From Gammaproteobacteria bacterium (GTDB lineage: Bacteria; Pseudomonadota; Gammaproteobacteria; Chromatiales; Chromatiaceae): a stretch of 64,000 nucleotides of DNA. The stretch spans positions 26,267-90,266 of the forward strand of contig RZZN01000008.1 of NCBI GenBank assembly GCA_009929855.1, given 5' to 3'. Of the stretch, positions 28,087-37,455 are shown piece by piece. A program made the position numbers and the translations under genes. Under the pieces are notes generated by a model, which was not told where the DNA came from, did no database searches, and was given only the letters and a program-made list of their open reading frames with translations. How positions within the stretch are numbered: the stretch's first letter is position 1; the number at the start of each line of letters is the position of its first letter.

Positions 28087-28500
28087 TCAGCGCACCACCG
28101 TGTCCAGGGCCTCGCGCTTGCGATAGACCGTTCCTTGAAAGAGCGCGATCAGCTTGTGGTCTTGGTCGTGGACATGGATCAGATAGGTGGCGAGCTTGGG
28201 ATTGATCGAGACCTCCTCGGCCGTGGCGATCAGGGTTCCTGCGCGCGCCGCGCTCAGATAGGAGATGGCGACGTTGACACCCAGCGCGACCGTGCCATGC
28301 GAATTGGAGGCCACGGCGAAGACCAGGTCGGCCAGACTGAAGATGGCCGCGCCATGGACGACCCCAACCGCGTTCAGGTGATGGTCCTGGACCTGGAGTC
28401 GAGCCGTCGCCCGGCCCGGAGCGGCCGCTGTGAGCTCGATGCCGACATGCGCGGCGAAGCGGTCGTTGCTGAAGAACTGCTCGAGATCGGCTGGGACCAT
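28087..28500 (-). CDS. PaaI-family hotdog thioesterase
   Basis: The 137-residue protein is a hotdog-fold acyl-CoA thioesterase of the PaaI type. It contains HHLNAVGVVHGAAIFSLADL, the helix and catalytic loop of this family, then a central strand and TYLIHVHDQDHKLIA. The start at 28500 has an AGAGGAG ribosome site; an upstream in-frame start is not needed. It is divergent to the mlaC gene and stands alone. The natural acyl-CoA substrate is unknown. Confidence 0.88.
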   Translation of the reverse strand: MVPADLEQFFSNDRFAAHVGIELTAAAPGRATARLQVQDHHLNAVGVVHGAAIFSLADLVFAVASNSHGTVALGVNVAISYLSAARAGTLIATAEEVSINPKLATYLIHVHDQDHKLIALFQGTVYRKREALDTVVR

Positions 28501-28678
28501 GGTGTACTCCTCTCTGAATCTCACCCGTTGCGATCGCGGTGTCGGTGGGCCCTGGCCAGGCCGCCGCGTTCGAGTCGTGAGTGATCACGATCCAGATGCG
28601 CCGGGCCGAAACCCTGTTGCTCATTTCAGGGTCTCAGTATAACTTGACTCAGAATCCGAAGCGGTTGTGACTGATACC

Positions 28679-29311
28679 ATGATGACGATCTCTAAGAAGG
28701 CTTCAGCCCAGTGGGCGATGGTCCTGCTCCTCCAATGTCTGATTGTTTCGCCCCTGTTCGCGAGTGCCGGGCTCAATGAGCCACAGCGCATCATCCAGCA
28801 GGTCTCGGATGGGCTGATGCAGGTGCTGCGTGAGGATCGCACACTGCTCAAGACAGATCCGGCCTTTGTCCACCGGCTCGTCGACGAGCTCTTCCTGCCC
28901 CACGTCGACTTGGCGCGGGTCTCGGCCTTGGCGCTAGGCCCCTATTGGCGCGAGGCGACACCCGAGCAACGTCGACAGTTTCAAGCCGAGTTTCAACGCT
29001 TGTTGATCCAGACCTATGCCTCGGCGCTGGATTCGCTCAGCGCCTGGGAGGTCCGTTTCCTGCCCATGTCACTGGCGCCCGATGTCGATCGCACGATCGT
29101 GCGCACCGAGGTCAAGCAACCGGGCGGACAGCCGATCCGTGTCGACTATCGCATGGCCCGGGTCGACGGACGCTGGCGTGCCTATGACGTGGCGGTCCAG
29201 GAGATCAGCCTACTCGCCTCCTATCGCAGTCAATTCACCGCCGTTGTCCAGAGCCGCGGGCTCGATGGACTCCTCGCCGAGTTGAGTGAGCGCAACGCCA
29301 CTCGGCGCTGA
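28679..29311 (+). CDS. MlaC/Ttg2D-family lipid-binding protein
   Basis: This 210-residue protein belongs to the MlaC family of periplasmic phospholipid carriers. It has an N-terminal signal segment (about residues 10-32, cut near FASA) and a MlaC body with HVDLARVSALALGPYWREAT and the DVAVQEISLLASYRSQF motif. The family normally sits with MlaFED; no such genes are here. The start at 28679 is the first of two adjacent ATGs, after a GTG at 28667. The last 102 bases overlap the hyuA gene on the other strand. Confidence 0.85.
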   Translation: MMTISKKASAQWAMVLLLQCLIVSPLFASAGLNEPQRIIQQVSDGLMQVLREDRTLLKTDPAFVHRLVDELFLPHVDLARVSALALGPYWREATPEQRRQFQAEFQRLLIQTYASALDSLSAWEVRFLPMSLAPDVDRTIVRTEVKQPGGQPIRVDYRMARVDGRWRAYDVAVQEISLLASYRSQFTAVVQSRGLDGLLAELSERNATRR

Positions 29312-31270
29312 GGCGTCGACCTCCAGTAGCAGATTCCCGACTGCGTCGAGCCACGCCACCCAGCCAGGGGCGAGCCAGGTCGTCGCCAGCGCATCCGTGA
29401 TGATGGCCGGGCCGGAGAGCTGATGTCCCTGTGTGAGTGCTTCGCGGGACAGGATGGGCACGGGTGCCGGGCAGCCATGGGCGGGGATGGATCGATGGGG
29501 TGCCGAGTGGGCCGTCCGGGGGATGCGGGGGAGCTCAAGCTCGGGAGCCGCCCCACGGATCCGGGTGCGAAGATTGACCAGCTCGACCGGCAGCTGAAGC
29601 GGATATCCGTAGGCCTGCCGATGGGCTTGGTGAAAGGCGTCGGTACACGAGCGGATGCCCGTCCAGGGTAGATTCAGTGGATGTGATTGACCAAGGTAGC
29701 GCAGGTCCAGTGAGTGCTCGATCCGCAAGGTGCTCCGCGCCTGTCCTTCTTGCTCCAGCTCGCTCATCCCGGATTCGGTCAGCGCATCGAGTGCCGCGCC
29801 GATTTCGCGATCATCCAGCTCGGCGAGCAGTCCGAGTCGGGTGCGTGTGAGCGTGCGCCCTGGTGGTGTGACCAGCATCCCGAGCGCCGAGAGGACCCCT
29901 GCATGCACTGGGACCACGGCGCGCGTCATGCCGAGTGACTCGGCCAGGGCGCAGACATGGAGTCCACCCGCCCCACCGAAGGAGGTCAGGATGAAGTCGC
30001 GCGGGTCCAGGCCGCGCTGCACCGAGATGACACGCAAGGCGCGTGACATCTGCTCGTCGGCGAGTCGAATCACCCCGAGTGCCGCCTCGGCGAGCGTGAG
30101 TCCCATCGCGTGCGCGAGTCCGCCGATGGCCGTGCGAGCCGCCGCCAGATCCAGGCGCATGCGCCCGCCCAGGAAGCCATCCGGATCCAATCGGCCGAGC
30201 ACCAGATTGGCATCCGTGACCGTCGCCTCCTGTCCGCCGCGGCCGTAGCAGGCCGGTCCTGGATCGGCCCCGGCCGAGGCGGGTCCGACCCTCAACATGC
30301 CACCCGCATCCAGACGCGCGATGGATCCGCCGCCGGCGCCGATGGTGTGCATGTCGACCATCGGCAGCGCGATGGGATAATCAGCGATGCGTGTCTGAGT
30401 GGTCAGTCGCGGCTCGCCGTCGATGACCGCGACATCGGTGGAGGTGCCGCCCATGTCGAAGGTCAGCAGTCGCGGCGCCCCTGCGCTGACCGTGGCGAAG
30501 GCCGCGCCGGCGAGACCGCCTGCTGGACCCGAGAGCAGCAGCCGCGCTGAATGACGCGCCGCCTGGCTGGCCGCAACGGCCTCGCCGCTGCTCTGCATCA
30601 CGGCGACCCGTGCATCGGGCAGTCCATTGACCAGACGCTCGAGATACCGCTCCACCAGTGGGCCGACTCGAGCATTGATCCAGGTGGCGATCCCGCGCTC
30701 GTATTCACCGCTCACCGGCAACACCTCGGATGAGCGGGCGACGAAGAGCCCTGCTGGGAGCGCTGCCTCGATCTGCCGCTCGGCGGCATCGTTGAGATAG
30801 GAGAAGAGCAGGTTGATCGCGACCGCCTCGGGTTCAAGTCGGGTCAGCGCCGAGTCGAGTGCCGCGAGATCATCCGCGGTCAAGGGCTCGATCCATTGCC
30901 CATCGGCACCCAGTCGTCCGCCGGTCTCGTGGCAGAGCTCGGGCGCAACGGGGGGCGAGCGTGGCTGCGGCTGCAGGTCGTAGAGATCCGGGCGCGCCTG
31001 CCGGCCAATGGTGAGGAGGTCGCCGAGTCCTCGATTGGTGACATAGAGCGTGCGTGCGCCCTTGCCTTCGAGGACCGCATTGGTCGCCACCGTGCTGCCA
31101 TGGATGATCCGCAGACCCGTGGTCGTCAGACCGAGGTCACGGATCCCCGCCAAGATCGCCTGCTCGGGGGCGGCGGGTGTCGAGAGGACCTTGTGGGTCT
31201 GGATCGAGCCGTCGCGCCAGAGCACCAGGTCGGTGAAGGTTCCCCCCGTGTCGATACCGAGGATGATCAT
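29210..31270 (-). CDS. HyuA-type hydantoinase/oxoprolinase subunit
   Basis: The 686-residue protein is a HyuA/5-oxoprolinase-like ATP-dependent hydrolase subunit, starting MIILGIDTGGTFTDLVLW with the ASKHA phosphate loop, and carrying VVPVHAGVLSALGML and TFDMGGTSTDVAVIDG. Substrates of the family are hydantoins, 5-oxoproline or related ureides. The usual HyuB partner is not in the window. It comes 48 bases after mrpG of the second antiporter cluster and may be read through with it. Its C-terminal part from about 29311 on overlaps mlaC. Confidence 0.88.
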   Translation of the reverse strand: MIILGIDTGGTFTDLVLWRDGSIQTHKVLSTPAAPEQAILAGIRDLGLTTTGLRIIHGSTVATNAVLEGKGARTLYVTNRGLGDLLTIGRQARPDLYDLQPQPRSPPVAPELCHETGGRLGADGQWIEPLTADDLAALDSALTRLEPEAVAINLLFSYLNDAAERQIEAALPAGLFVARSSEVLPVSGEYERGIATWINARVGPLVERYLERLVNGLPDARVAVMQSSGEAVAASQAARHSARLLLSGPAGGLAGAAFATVSAGAPRLLTFDMGGTSTDVAVIDGEPRLTTQTRIADYPIALPMVDMHTIGAGGGSIARLDAGGMLRVGPASAGADPGPACYGRGGQEATVTDANLVLGRLDPDGFLGGRMRLDLAAARTAIGGLAHAMGLTLAEAALGVIRLADEQMSRALRVISVQRGLDPRDFILTSFGGAGGLHVCALAESLGMTRAVVPVHAGVLSALGMLVTPPGRTLTRTRLGLLAELDDREIGAALDALTESGMSELEQEGQARSTLRIEHSLDLRYLGQSHPLNLPWTGIRSCTDAFHQAHRQAYGYPLQLPVELVNLRTRIRGAAPELELPRIPRTAHSAPHRSIPAHGCPAPVPILSREALTQGHQLSGPAIITDALATTWLAPGWVAWLDAVGNLLLEVDASAPSGVALTQLGEESIEPAALDNGGELTAIGGE

Positions 31271-31318
31271 CGCGTGGCTGGTCCGATGGCCTGTGATCTC
31301 GGGTCGGCGACGTCTTCG

Positions 31319-31672
31319 TCAATCGGTGTCGCGCGACCGGGTGTCGGTGAATGAATCCTGTGTCTCCGCGGGTGGTGGAGCCAATGAGCGCACTCGCAGA
31401 TGCAGCGCCGCCTTGGCCAGCAGATGCGCGCTGACCGGCGCGGTGATGAAGAGAAAGAGTGTGACCAGGATCTCCTGGAGACTCAGCCCTTCGCCGCGCG
31501 TGCTGAAAAAGACCACGGAGGCGATCAGGAGCGCACCGACACCGAGCGTCGTGGCCTTGGTCGGTCCATGCAGACGGGAGTAGAAGTCATCGAGTCGCGC
31601 CAGACCCAATGAGCCGATGAAGGTGAAGGCCGCGCCGATGAGGATCAGGATCGAGAGGATGATGTCGAGCAT
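31319..31672 (-). CDS. mrpG: Na+/H+ antiporter subunit MrpG (second cluster)
   Basis: This 117-residue protein is a second MrpG, with helices near 1-25, 38-60 and 66-92 and the motif LGLARLDDFYSRLHGPTKATTLGVG. A hydrophilic tail follows. It is the last gene of the fused-AB cluster, separated from mrpF by 123 bases without a recognised gene. It is clearly different in sequence from the first-cluster MrpG. Confidence 0.92.
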   Translation of the reverse strand: MLDIILSILILIGAAFTFIGSLGLARLDDFYSRLHGPTKATTLGVGALLIASVVFFSTRGEGLSLQEILVTLFLFITAPVSAHLLAKAALHLRVRSLAPPPAETQDSFTDTRSRDTD

Positions 31673-31795
31673 TGAGCGTTGCTCCGAGTAGCGATCGCCA
31701 TCCGATGCGCAGCGACCGTCGAGTGAGCCGGCGCCGCGGACCGTTGCGCGTCATGGCCCAGTCCGTCCCCATGCGGCACAGTGGGGGCGCCGCCA

Positions 31796-32065
31796 TCATT
31801 CGATGATATCGCCACGCAGCAGATATTTGCACAAGGCCACGGTGCCGACGAAGCCCATCAATGCGATCAGCAGCGCCGCGACGAAATAGAGCGAGCTACC
31901 CAGATGGATCCCGAGCAGCACCAGCAGGGCGATCGTGTTGATGTAGAGTGTGTCCAGCGCCAGGATCCGATCTGGTTTGTCCGGTCCCTTCAACAGGCGC
32001 CACAGGCTCAGCAGGAGTGCACCCGAGACCAGCGCGAATCCGGCGAGGACGGCGATGCTCAACAT
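31796..32065 (-). CDS. mrpF: Na+/H+ antiporter subunit MrpF (second cluster)
   Basis: The 89-residue protein has three helices and the MrpF loop RLLKGPDKPDRILALDTLYIN. The start at 32065 overlaps the end of mrpE (ATGTTGA), so translation is coupled. An upstream in-frame start is the shadow of mrpE. Confidence 0.92.
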   Translation of the reverse strand: MLSIAVLAGFALVSGALLLSLWRLLKGPDKPDRILALDTLYINTIALLVLLGIHLGSSLYFVAALLIALMGFVGTVALCKYLLRGDIIE

Positions 32066-32553
32066 GGCTCGAAGATCTCCTTCAGGGGGGCCTCGTAGCG
32101 ACACTTGATCTCGGCGACCAGGGCCGCGGGGTTCTCGACCTTCAGGCCGTGGACGATCAGTCGGGTGCGATCCGGGCTGAGCCAGGCCGAAACGGTCCCG
32201 GGTGTCAGCGAGACCGTGTTGGCCAATAGACTGATGGCGAGATCCGAACGCAGATCGAGCGGTACCTTGACGAAGGCCGGTTTCACGGTGCGGGAACCGC
32301 CCAGGATGAGCGCGGCGACCGCAATGTTGGCGACCAGGATGTCATACATCACCACCCCGAGAAAGCGCAGCAGCGTCATGGGCCGATGGATGTGCACCCG
32401 TTCCGGCCAGAAGCGCAGCGTGAACAAGGGGATCGCCCATCCCAGGATCAGCCCGAGAAGGAGATGCCCAGGGGCGATGCTGTTGGCCAAGAGCAGCCAC
32501 ACGATCGCCAGCATGGGCGTGAGGATGGGATGCGGGAGCAGGGGGTGCTTCAT
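32059..32553 (-). CDS. mrpE: Na+/H+ antiporter subunit MrpE (second cluster)
   Basis: The 164-residue MrpE has N-terminal helices and a soluble domain with LANTVSLTPGTVSAWL, the family motif. It lies 6 bases after mrpD and overlaps mrpF. The C-terminal end is FEPC. It belongs to the group that holds the classical seven-subunit antiporter together. Confidence 0.92.
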   Translation of the reverse strand: MKHPLLPHPILTPMLAIVWLLLANSIAPGHLLLGLILGWAIPLFTLRFWPERVHIHRPMTLLRFLGVVMYDILVANIAVAALILGGSRTVKPAFVKVPLDLRSDLAISLLANTVSLTPGTVSAWLSPDRTRLIVHGLKVENPAALVAEIKCRYEAPLKEIFEPC

Positions 32554-32559
32554 GACGGA

Positions 32560-34158
32560 TCAGTCCAAGGTGACGCCGGCCGTCCGGTCCGGCGCCGCGG
32601 TGATCGGGGCGAGTGGCTCGCCGCTGAGGTCGGTCGTCGCATCGCCAAGCACGGCGCGAATATAGTCACTCGGGGTCAGCACTTGATCGGCCGCCGCGCG
32701 AGTGAATTCGTAGACTGGATCGGCCCAGATCAGGAGTGCCAGGCAGAGCCCGAGCAGTCCCATGATGGGCAGCAGTCGGCCCCAGTTCGGCCCCGGCGCG
32801 GCGCGCCCATGCGTGCTGGCGCGCTCGATGGTACCGGTGGCACGGTAGAAGAGGAGACTGCCAGTGCGCGCCAGTGCGATGATTCCCAGGAGTCCCGCGC
32901 TCAGCACCACCGCGAAGACCCAGGGCATGCTCGATGTGTCCACGGCCGCGCGCAGTAGCATGTACTTGCCGATGAAGCCGGAGAGCGGGGGCAGACCGGC
33001 GACCAGGATGGCGGTGATGAAAAAGAGCGCGCCGATGAGCTTGGCATTGGCGATCACTGGGCCTGGATCCAGACGATCACGCAGTGGGCCACGCCCCATG
33101 CAGATGACATCGGCCAGCAGGAAGAAGGCCGCCGCGGCGAAGGTGGTATGCGCCAGATAGTAGAGTCCGGCGGCGATCCCAGCCGGTGTCCCCAGTGCGA
33201 AGGCGGTGAGCAGCAGACCGACCGAGACCACGACCAGATAGGCGACTTGGCGGCGGAGTGCCTGTGCCGCCAGCACGCCCAGCGTCGCGACCATGATGGT
33301 GACGAGCGCCATTGGCAGCAGCCAGGGCGCGATCAGATCGGCTACCGGGCCGGCCTCGGGTCCGAAGATGAGCGTATAGACCCGGAGGATGGCATAGGCG
33401 CCGACCTTGGTCATGATGGCGAAGAGCGCCGCTACCGGCGCAGAGGTCTCCGAGTAGGCCGCTGGCAGCCAGAGATAGAGTGGCACCAAGGCGCTCTTGA
33501 GTGCGAAGACGCCGAACAGCAGCAGCCCGGCCGCGCGCACGACACCCAGGTCGTCCGGGCTCGTTCGGGTGACCTCGAGCGCGAGATCAGCCATGTTGAG
33601 CGTGCCGGTGATGCCGTAGATGGTCCCGAGCGCGAAGAGAAAGAGCGTCGAGCCGGCCAGGTTCAGGGCGACGAAATGGAGTCCGGCGCGCACCCGCTCG
33701 GCCCCGCCGCGATGCAGCAACAGACCATAGGAGGCGAGCAGCAGGATCTCGAAGAACACGAAGAGGTTGAACAGATCGCCGGTCAGGAAGGCCCCGTAGA
33801 GACCAAACAGCTGCAGCTGAAAAAGCGGGTGAAAGTGCCGACTGCCGGCATCCGTGCCGCGCACCGCGTAGAGCATGGCGAAGCAGGCGAGCAGCGCAGT
33901 GACGAGCAGCATCCAGGCGCTCAGTCGATCCGCGACCAGGACGATTCCGTAGGGTGCTGGCCAGTTGCCGAGCGCGTAGACGAGGATCGTCCCATCGCTG
34001 ACCTCCAAGAGCAAGCGCACCGCCAGGATCACACCGACCACCAGGGCCAACAGATTGAGCTGTCGGCGCACCCGCAGACTGATGACGCGGCGCAGGAGCA
34101 GCAAGAGTGTCCCGGCCAGCAGCGGGAAGATGACCGGTGCGATGACGAGATGACTCAT
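32560..34158 (-). CDS. mrpD: Na+/H+ antiporter subunit MrpD (second cluster)
   Basis: The 532-residue protein is the canonical D subunit of the second cluster, with 14 helices. It shows FVFFEILLLASYGLLLHRGG (TM5 glutamate), FALKSALVPLYLWLPAAY (TM7 lysine) and IMTKVGAYAILRVY (TM8 lysine). Its start overlaps the end of mrpC. It is a proton-conducting channel subunit in the inner membrane. Confidence 0.93.
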   Translation of the reverse strand: MSHLVIAPVIFPLLAGTLLLLLRRVISLRVRRQLNLLALVVGVILAVRLLLEVSDGTILVYALGNWPAPYGIVLVADRLSAWMLLVTALLACFAMLYAVRGTDAGSRHFHPLFQLQLFGLYGAFLTGDLFNLFVFFEILLLASYGLLLHRGGAERVRAGLHFVALNLAGSTLFLFALGTIYGITGTLNMADLALEVTRTSPDDLGVVRAAGLLLFGVFALKSALVPLYLWLPAAYSETSAPVAALFAIMTKVGAYAILRVYTLIFGPEAGPVADLIAPWLLPMALVTIMVATLGVLAAQALRRQVAYLVVVSVGLLLTAFALGTPAGIAAGLYYLAHTTFAAAAFFLLADVICMGRGPLRDRLDPGPVIANAKLIGALFFITAILVAGLPPLSGFIGKYMLLRAAVDTSSMPWVFAVVLSAGLLGIIALARTGSLLFYRATGTIERASTHGRAAPGPNWGRLLPIMGLLGLCLALLIWADPVYEFTRAAADQVLTPSDYIRAVLGDATTDLSGEPLAPITAAPDRTAGVTLD

Positions 34159-34496
34159 CCTGGGGTCTCCGCGTCGGGCCTGCCGTCGACCTGATCGGTG
34201 CCCAATTCAGCGCGCGCCTTCAAGGCGAGCATGATGATGAAGGCGGTCATGCCAAAGCTGATGACGATGGCGGTCAGCACGAGCGCTTGTGGCAGTGGAT
34301 CGGCATAGCCGACGGCCGAGTCGGTGATCACCGCTGGCTGCCCGATGGTCAGGCGCCCGGAGACGAAGAGAAAGAGGTTGACGGCGTAGGACAGCAGGGT
34401 CAGTCCGAGGACCAGCGGGAAGGTGCGCCCGCGCAGCGCGAGATATACCCCGCACGCAGTCAAGACACCGACGATCAAGGCGATCAAGGCTTCCAC
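34155..34496 (-). CDS. mrpC: Na+/H+ antiporter subunit MrpC (second cluster)
   Basis: The 113-residue NuoK-like subunit has three helices and ADPLPQALVLTAIVISFGMTA, the MrpC signature. A GTG start at 34496 is chosen: it opens the first helix, and a GGGAG ribosome site precedes it. An in-frame ATG further upstream would add an arginine-rich leader that overlaps mrpA. The stop overlaps the mrpD start. Confidence 0.92.
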   Translation of the reverse strand: MEALIALIVGVLTACGVYLALRGRTFPLVLGLTLLSYAVNLFLFVSGRLTIGQPAVITDSAVGYADPLPQALVLTAIVISFGMTAFIIMLALKARAELGTDQVDGRPDAETPG

Positions 34497-34509
34497 CGAT
34501 GACGACTCC

Positions 34510-37326
34510 CTAGCGGTGCGATGGCGTCGCGGACGCCGGCGAATCCGGGTGGCTGGCACTGTGCATCAGACCCAGATGGACGAGGATCAGCAGCGTCGCG
34601 CCGACCACCACCAGATAGACCCCGAGATCGAAGGCGATGGCCGATGCCAACTCGAATTCACCGATGATCGGCCAATGCACATGGGTGAAGGTCGAGGTCA
34701 GGAAGGGGTAGCCGAGCAGCAGGCTGGCCAACCCGGTGAGCAGGCCGATCATCAAGCCAGACCCGATCAGTGGGTGCAGATTGGCGGTGATGCGATTGTG
34801 TGTCCACTCCACCCCGTTGGCCAGGTACTGCATGATGAGCGCGACCGCGGTGATGAGACCGGCGATGAATCCGCCGCCAGGCAGATTGTGTCCACGCAGG
34901 AAGATGAAGACCGACACCAGCAGGGCCAGCGGGAGCAACAGGCGGGTCAGGGTCGCCATGATCGCCGGGTGCATGTCCCAGTTCCAGGGTTGTCCACGGC
35001 TGTCTTGCATCGGCCCGGGGAGGCGCAGATCCTTGAGCATGGCATAGATTCCGAGCCCGGCCAGTGCCAGGACCGAGATCTCGCCGAGCGTATCGAAACC
35101 TCTGAAGTCGACCAGGATGACGTTGACCACATTGGTTCCGCCGCCACCCGGCACGCTATTGGCCAGGAAGAAATCGGCAATGCTTTCGGCGGGGCGGGTG
35201 AGGATGGACCAGGTGAGTGCCGCCGCGCCACCGCCGGCCAGGACGGCGATGCCGATGTCGCGCGCGCGGCGTGGCCAGCTCGACTCGGTCGGGCTCGCTT
35301 GGGGCAGGAAATAGAGCGCCAGCAGCAGTAGGACGATGGTCACCACCTCGACCGAGAGCTGGGTCAAGGCCAGGTCCGGGGCCGAGAACTTGACGAAGAT
35401 CAGGGCGAGGAACAGACCGAGCGCGCCCATGACGATCAAGGCGGTCAGGCGCTGCCGGTGCAGGATCACCGTCGCGATGGCCACCGCCACCATCGCGAAG
35501 GTGACGACCAGGCTGACTGGATCCGCGGGCATCCGCTCGGCCATGCCGGTGAGCGGAGCCGAGACGCCGAGGAAGCCGACCCCGCCCAGAACCAGCGCGG
35601 CGGCGACCAGGATGAGGATCATCCGTTGCAGTGATCCCTTGTCCAGTGCGCGAGTCAGCGCGCCAGCGAGTGCAAGCAGCCGGCCCAGGAGCCAGTCGTA
35701 GATCGCCTTGGCGCTCAGCCGTCCCTCCAGATCGGCTGCCAATTCGAACAGTGGTCGGCGTCCGGCATAGATGACGAGGCCGCCCAGCAGGGCGAGCACG
35801 CTCATGATGAGTGCCGCGTTGACGCCGTGCCAGATGGCGAGGTCGTGCTGTGGTGTGGCGGACTGGAGCACGCCAGCGGCGGCGACGTTGAGCAGCGGCT
35901 CGACGGTCAGGCCTGGCAGGATGCCAACCAGCAGACAGGCCAGCACGAGCGTCTCGACCGGGACCATCATCCAACGCGGCGGCTCGTGCGGCGTCTTGGG
36001 CAGGTCGACCGGCTCGCCGTTGAAGAAGACGTCATGGATGAAGCGCAGCGAGTAGGCGACGGCCAGTGCGCCGGCGGCGACGACCGCGATCGGCAGGAAC
36101 AGCTCGGCCGGTGTCTGAGCCGAATAGCTCACGGTCTCCGCGAAGAACATCTCCTTGGAGAGGAAGCCATTGAAGAGCGGCACACCGGCCATCGCGGCGG
36201 CGGCGACCATCGCGAGCGTGCCCGTGTAGGGCATGTATCGCCACAGCCCATTGATACGACGCATGTCACGCGTCCCGCACTCATGGTCGATGATGCCCGC
36301 GGCCATGAAGAGCGAGGCCTTGAAGGTGGCGTGATTGATGATGTGGAAGACCGCGGCGACCGCGGCGAGCGGTGTGCCGATGCCGAAGAGTAAGGTGATG
36401 AGGCCCAGATGACTGATCGTCGAGTAGGCCAGCAGACCCTTGAGGTCGTGCTTGAAGAGCGCGAAGTAGGCACCGATCAAGAGTGTCGTCAGACCCGCGC
36501 CCATGACCAATACCGACCACTCGGGCGTGCCGGAGAGGACCGGAAAGAGACGCCCCAAGAGGAAGACGCCGGCCTTCACCAGGGTGGCCGAGTGCAGATA
36601 GGCCGAGACCGGGGTGGGTGCCGCCATCGCATGCGGCAGCCAGAAATGGAATGGAAACTGGGCCGACTTGGTGAAGATGCCAAGCAGGATCAGTACCAGG
36701 ATCAGGGGATAACGCGGGTCGGCGCGGATCAGATCACCGGAGGCCAGGATCACCGACAGCTCATAGCTGCCAGCGATCTCGCCCAGCAGCACGAAGCCAC
36801 CGAGCATCGCCAGTCCACCGAGCCCGGTGACCGCGAGCGCCATGCGTGCACCGGTGCGCGCGTCCTCGCGATACTGCCAGTAGCTGATCAGCAGGAAGGA
36901 TGAGAGGCTCGTCAGCTCCCAGAACATGAGGAGCAGGATGAGGTTTTCAGAGAGCACGATGCCAAGCATCGAGCCCATGAAGAGCAACAGATAGGCGTAG
37001 AACCGACCCATGCAGTCGGTCTCGGCCAGATAGTAGCGCGCGTAGAGGATGATCAGCAGACCCATCCCCAGGATCATCGAGGCGAACAGCAGCCCCAAGC
37101 CGTCCAGGCGAACGACCAAGTCGATCCCCAGACCCGGTAGCCAAGGCAATCGTTGGATGATGGTCTCGCCGTGGAAGGGCGCGGCGACGCTCGGCATCAG
37201 CAGGATCATCGCCAAGAGCGTCACTGCTCCGGCCGTCCAGGCCGATTGGAGACGACCAAAGCGTGACACGCCGGCAGCCAGACCCGCGCCGATGAAGGGG
37301 ATGAGGATCACGAACAATAGATTCAT
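34510..37326 (-). CDS. mrpA: Fused Na+/H+ antiporter subunits MrpA-MrpB
   Basis: The 938-residue protein joins MrpA and MrpB. Residues 1-500 form the NuoL-like part (LLLMFWELTSLSSFLLISYW with the TM5 glutamate; FTKSAQFPFHFWLPHAMAAPTPVSAYLH with the TM7 lysine). A middle section follows (MbhD/E-like: LTQLSVEVVTIVLLLLALYF and FRGFDTLGEISVLALAG). The last 140 or so residues are an MrpB domain (RGHNLPGGGFIAGLITAVAL). Fused AB subunits are known in gammaproteobacterial and alphaproteobacterial Pha/Mrp systems. It opens the second cluster; the start at 37326 gives the family N-terminus. Confidence 0.93.
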   Translation of the reverse strand: MNLLFVILIPFIGAGLAAGVSRFGRLQSAWTAGAVTLLAMILLMPSVAAPFHGETIIQRLPWLPGLGIDLVVRLDGLGLLFASMILGMGLLIILYARYYLAETDCMGRFYAYLLLFMGSMLGIVLSENLILLLMFWELTSLSSFLLISYWQYREDARTGARMALAVTGLGGLAMLGGFVLLGEIAGSYELSVILASGDLIRADPRYPLILVLILLGIFTKSAQFPFHFWLPHAMAAPTPVSAYLHSATLVKAGVFLLGRLFPVLSGTPEWSVLVMGAGLTTLLIGAYFALFKHDLKGLLAYSTISHLGLITLLFGIGTPLAAVAAVFHIINHATFKASLFMAAGIIDHECGTRDMRRINGLWRYMPYTGTLAMVAAAAMAGVPLFNGFLSKEMFFAETVSYSAQTPAELFLPIAVVAAGALAVAYSLRFIHDVFFNGEPVDLPKTPHEPPRWMMVPVETLVLACLLVGILPGLTVEPLLNVAAAGVLQSATPQHDLAIWHGVNAALIMSVLALLGGLVIYAGRRPLFELAADLEGRLSAKAIYDWLLGRLLALAGALTRALDKGSLQRMILILVAAALVLGGVGFLGVSAPLTGMAERMPADPVSLVVTFAMVAVAIATVILHRQRLTALIVMGALGLFLALIFVKFSAPDLALTQLSVEVVTIVLLLLALYFLPQASPTESSWPRRARDIGIAVLAGGGAAALTWSILTRPAESIADFFLANSVPGGGGTNVVNVILVDFRGFDTLGEISVLALAGLGIYAMLKDLRLPGPMQDSRGQPWNWDMHPAIMATLTRLLLPLALLVSVFIFLRGHNLPGGGFIAGLITAVALIMQYLANGVEWTHNRITANLHPLIGSGLMIGLLTGLASLLLGYPFLTSTFTHVHWPIIGEFELASAIAFDLGVYLVVVGATLLILVHLGLMHSASHPDSPASATPSHR

Positions 37327-37455
37327 GCGCTCGACAACCTGATCAGCCTGCAACGTTGCGCCGCGAACCGAAGGATAGCACTATCTGGCGTGCCTGGGTC
37401 CAGTAGCTGGATTTAGGGCTTTCCAATTTTGCTCCGACCGTCGATCATTGGCGCC

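Noticed and set aside
33148..34194. 348-codon plus-strand frame over mrpD
   Set aside because: It is a hydrophilic shadow of a membrane-protein gene.
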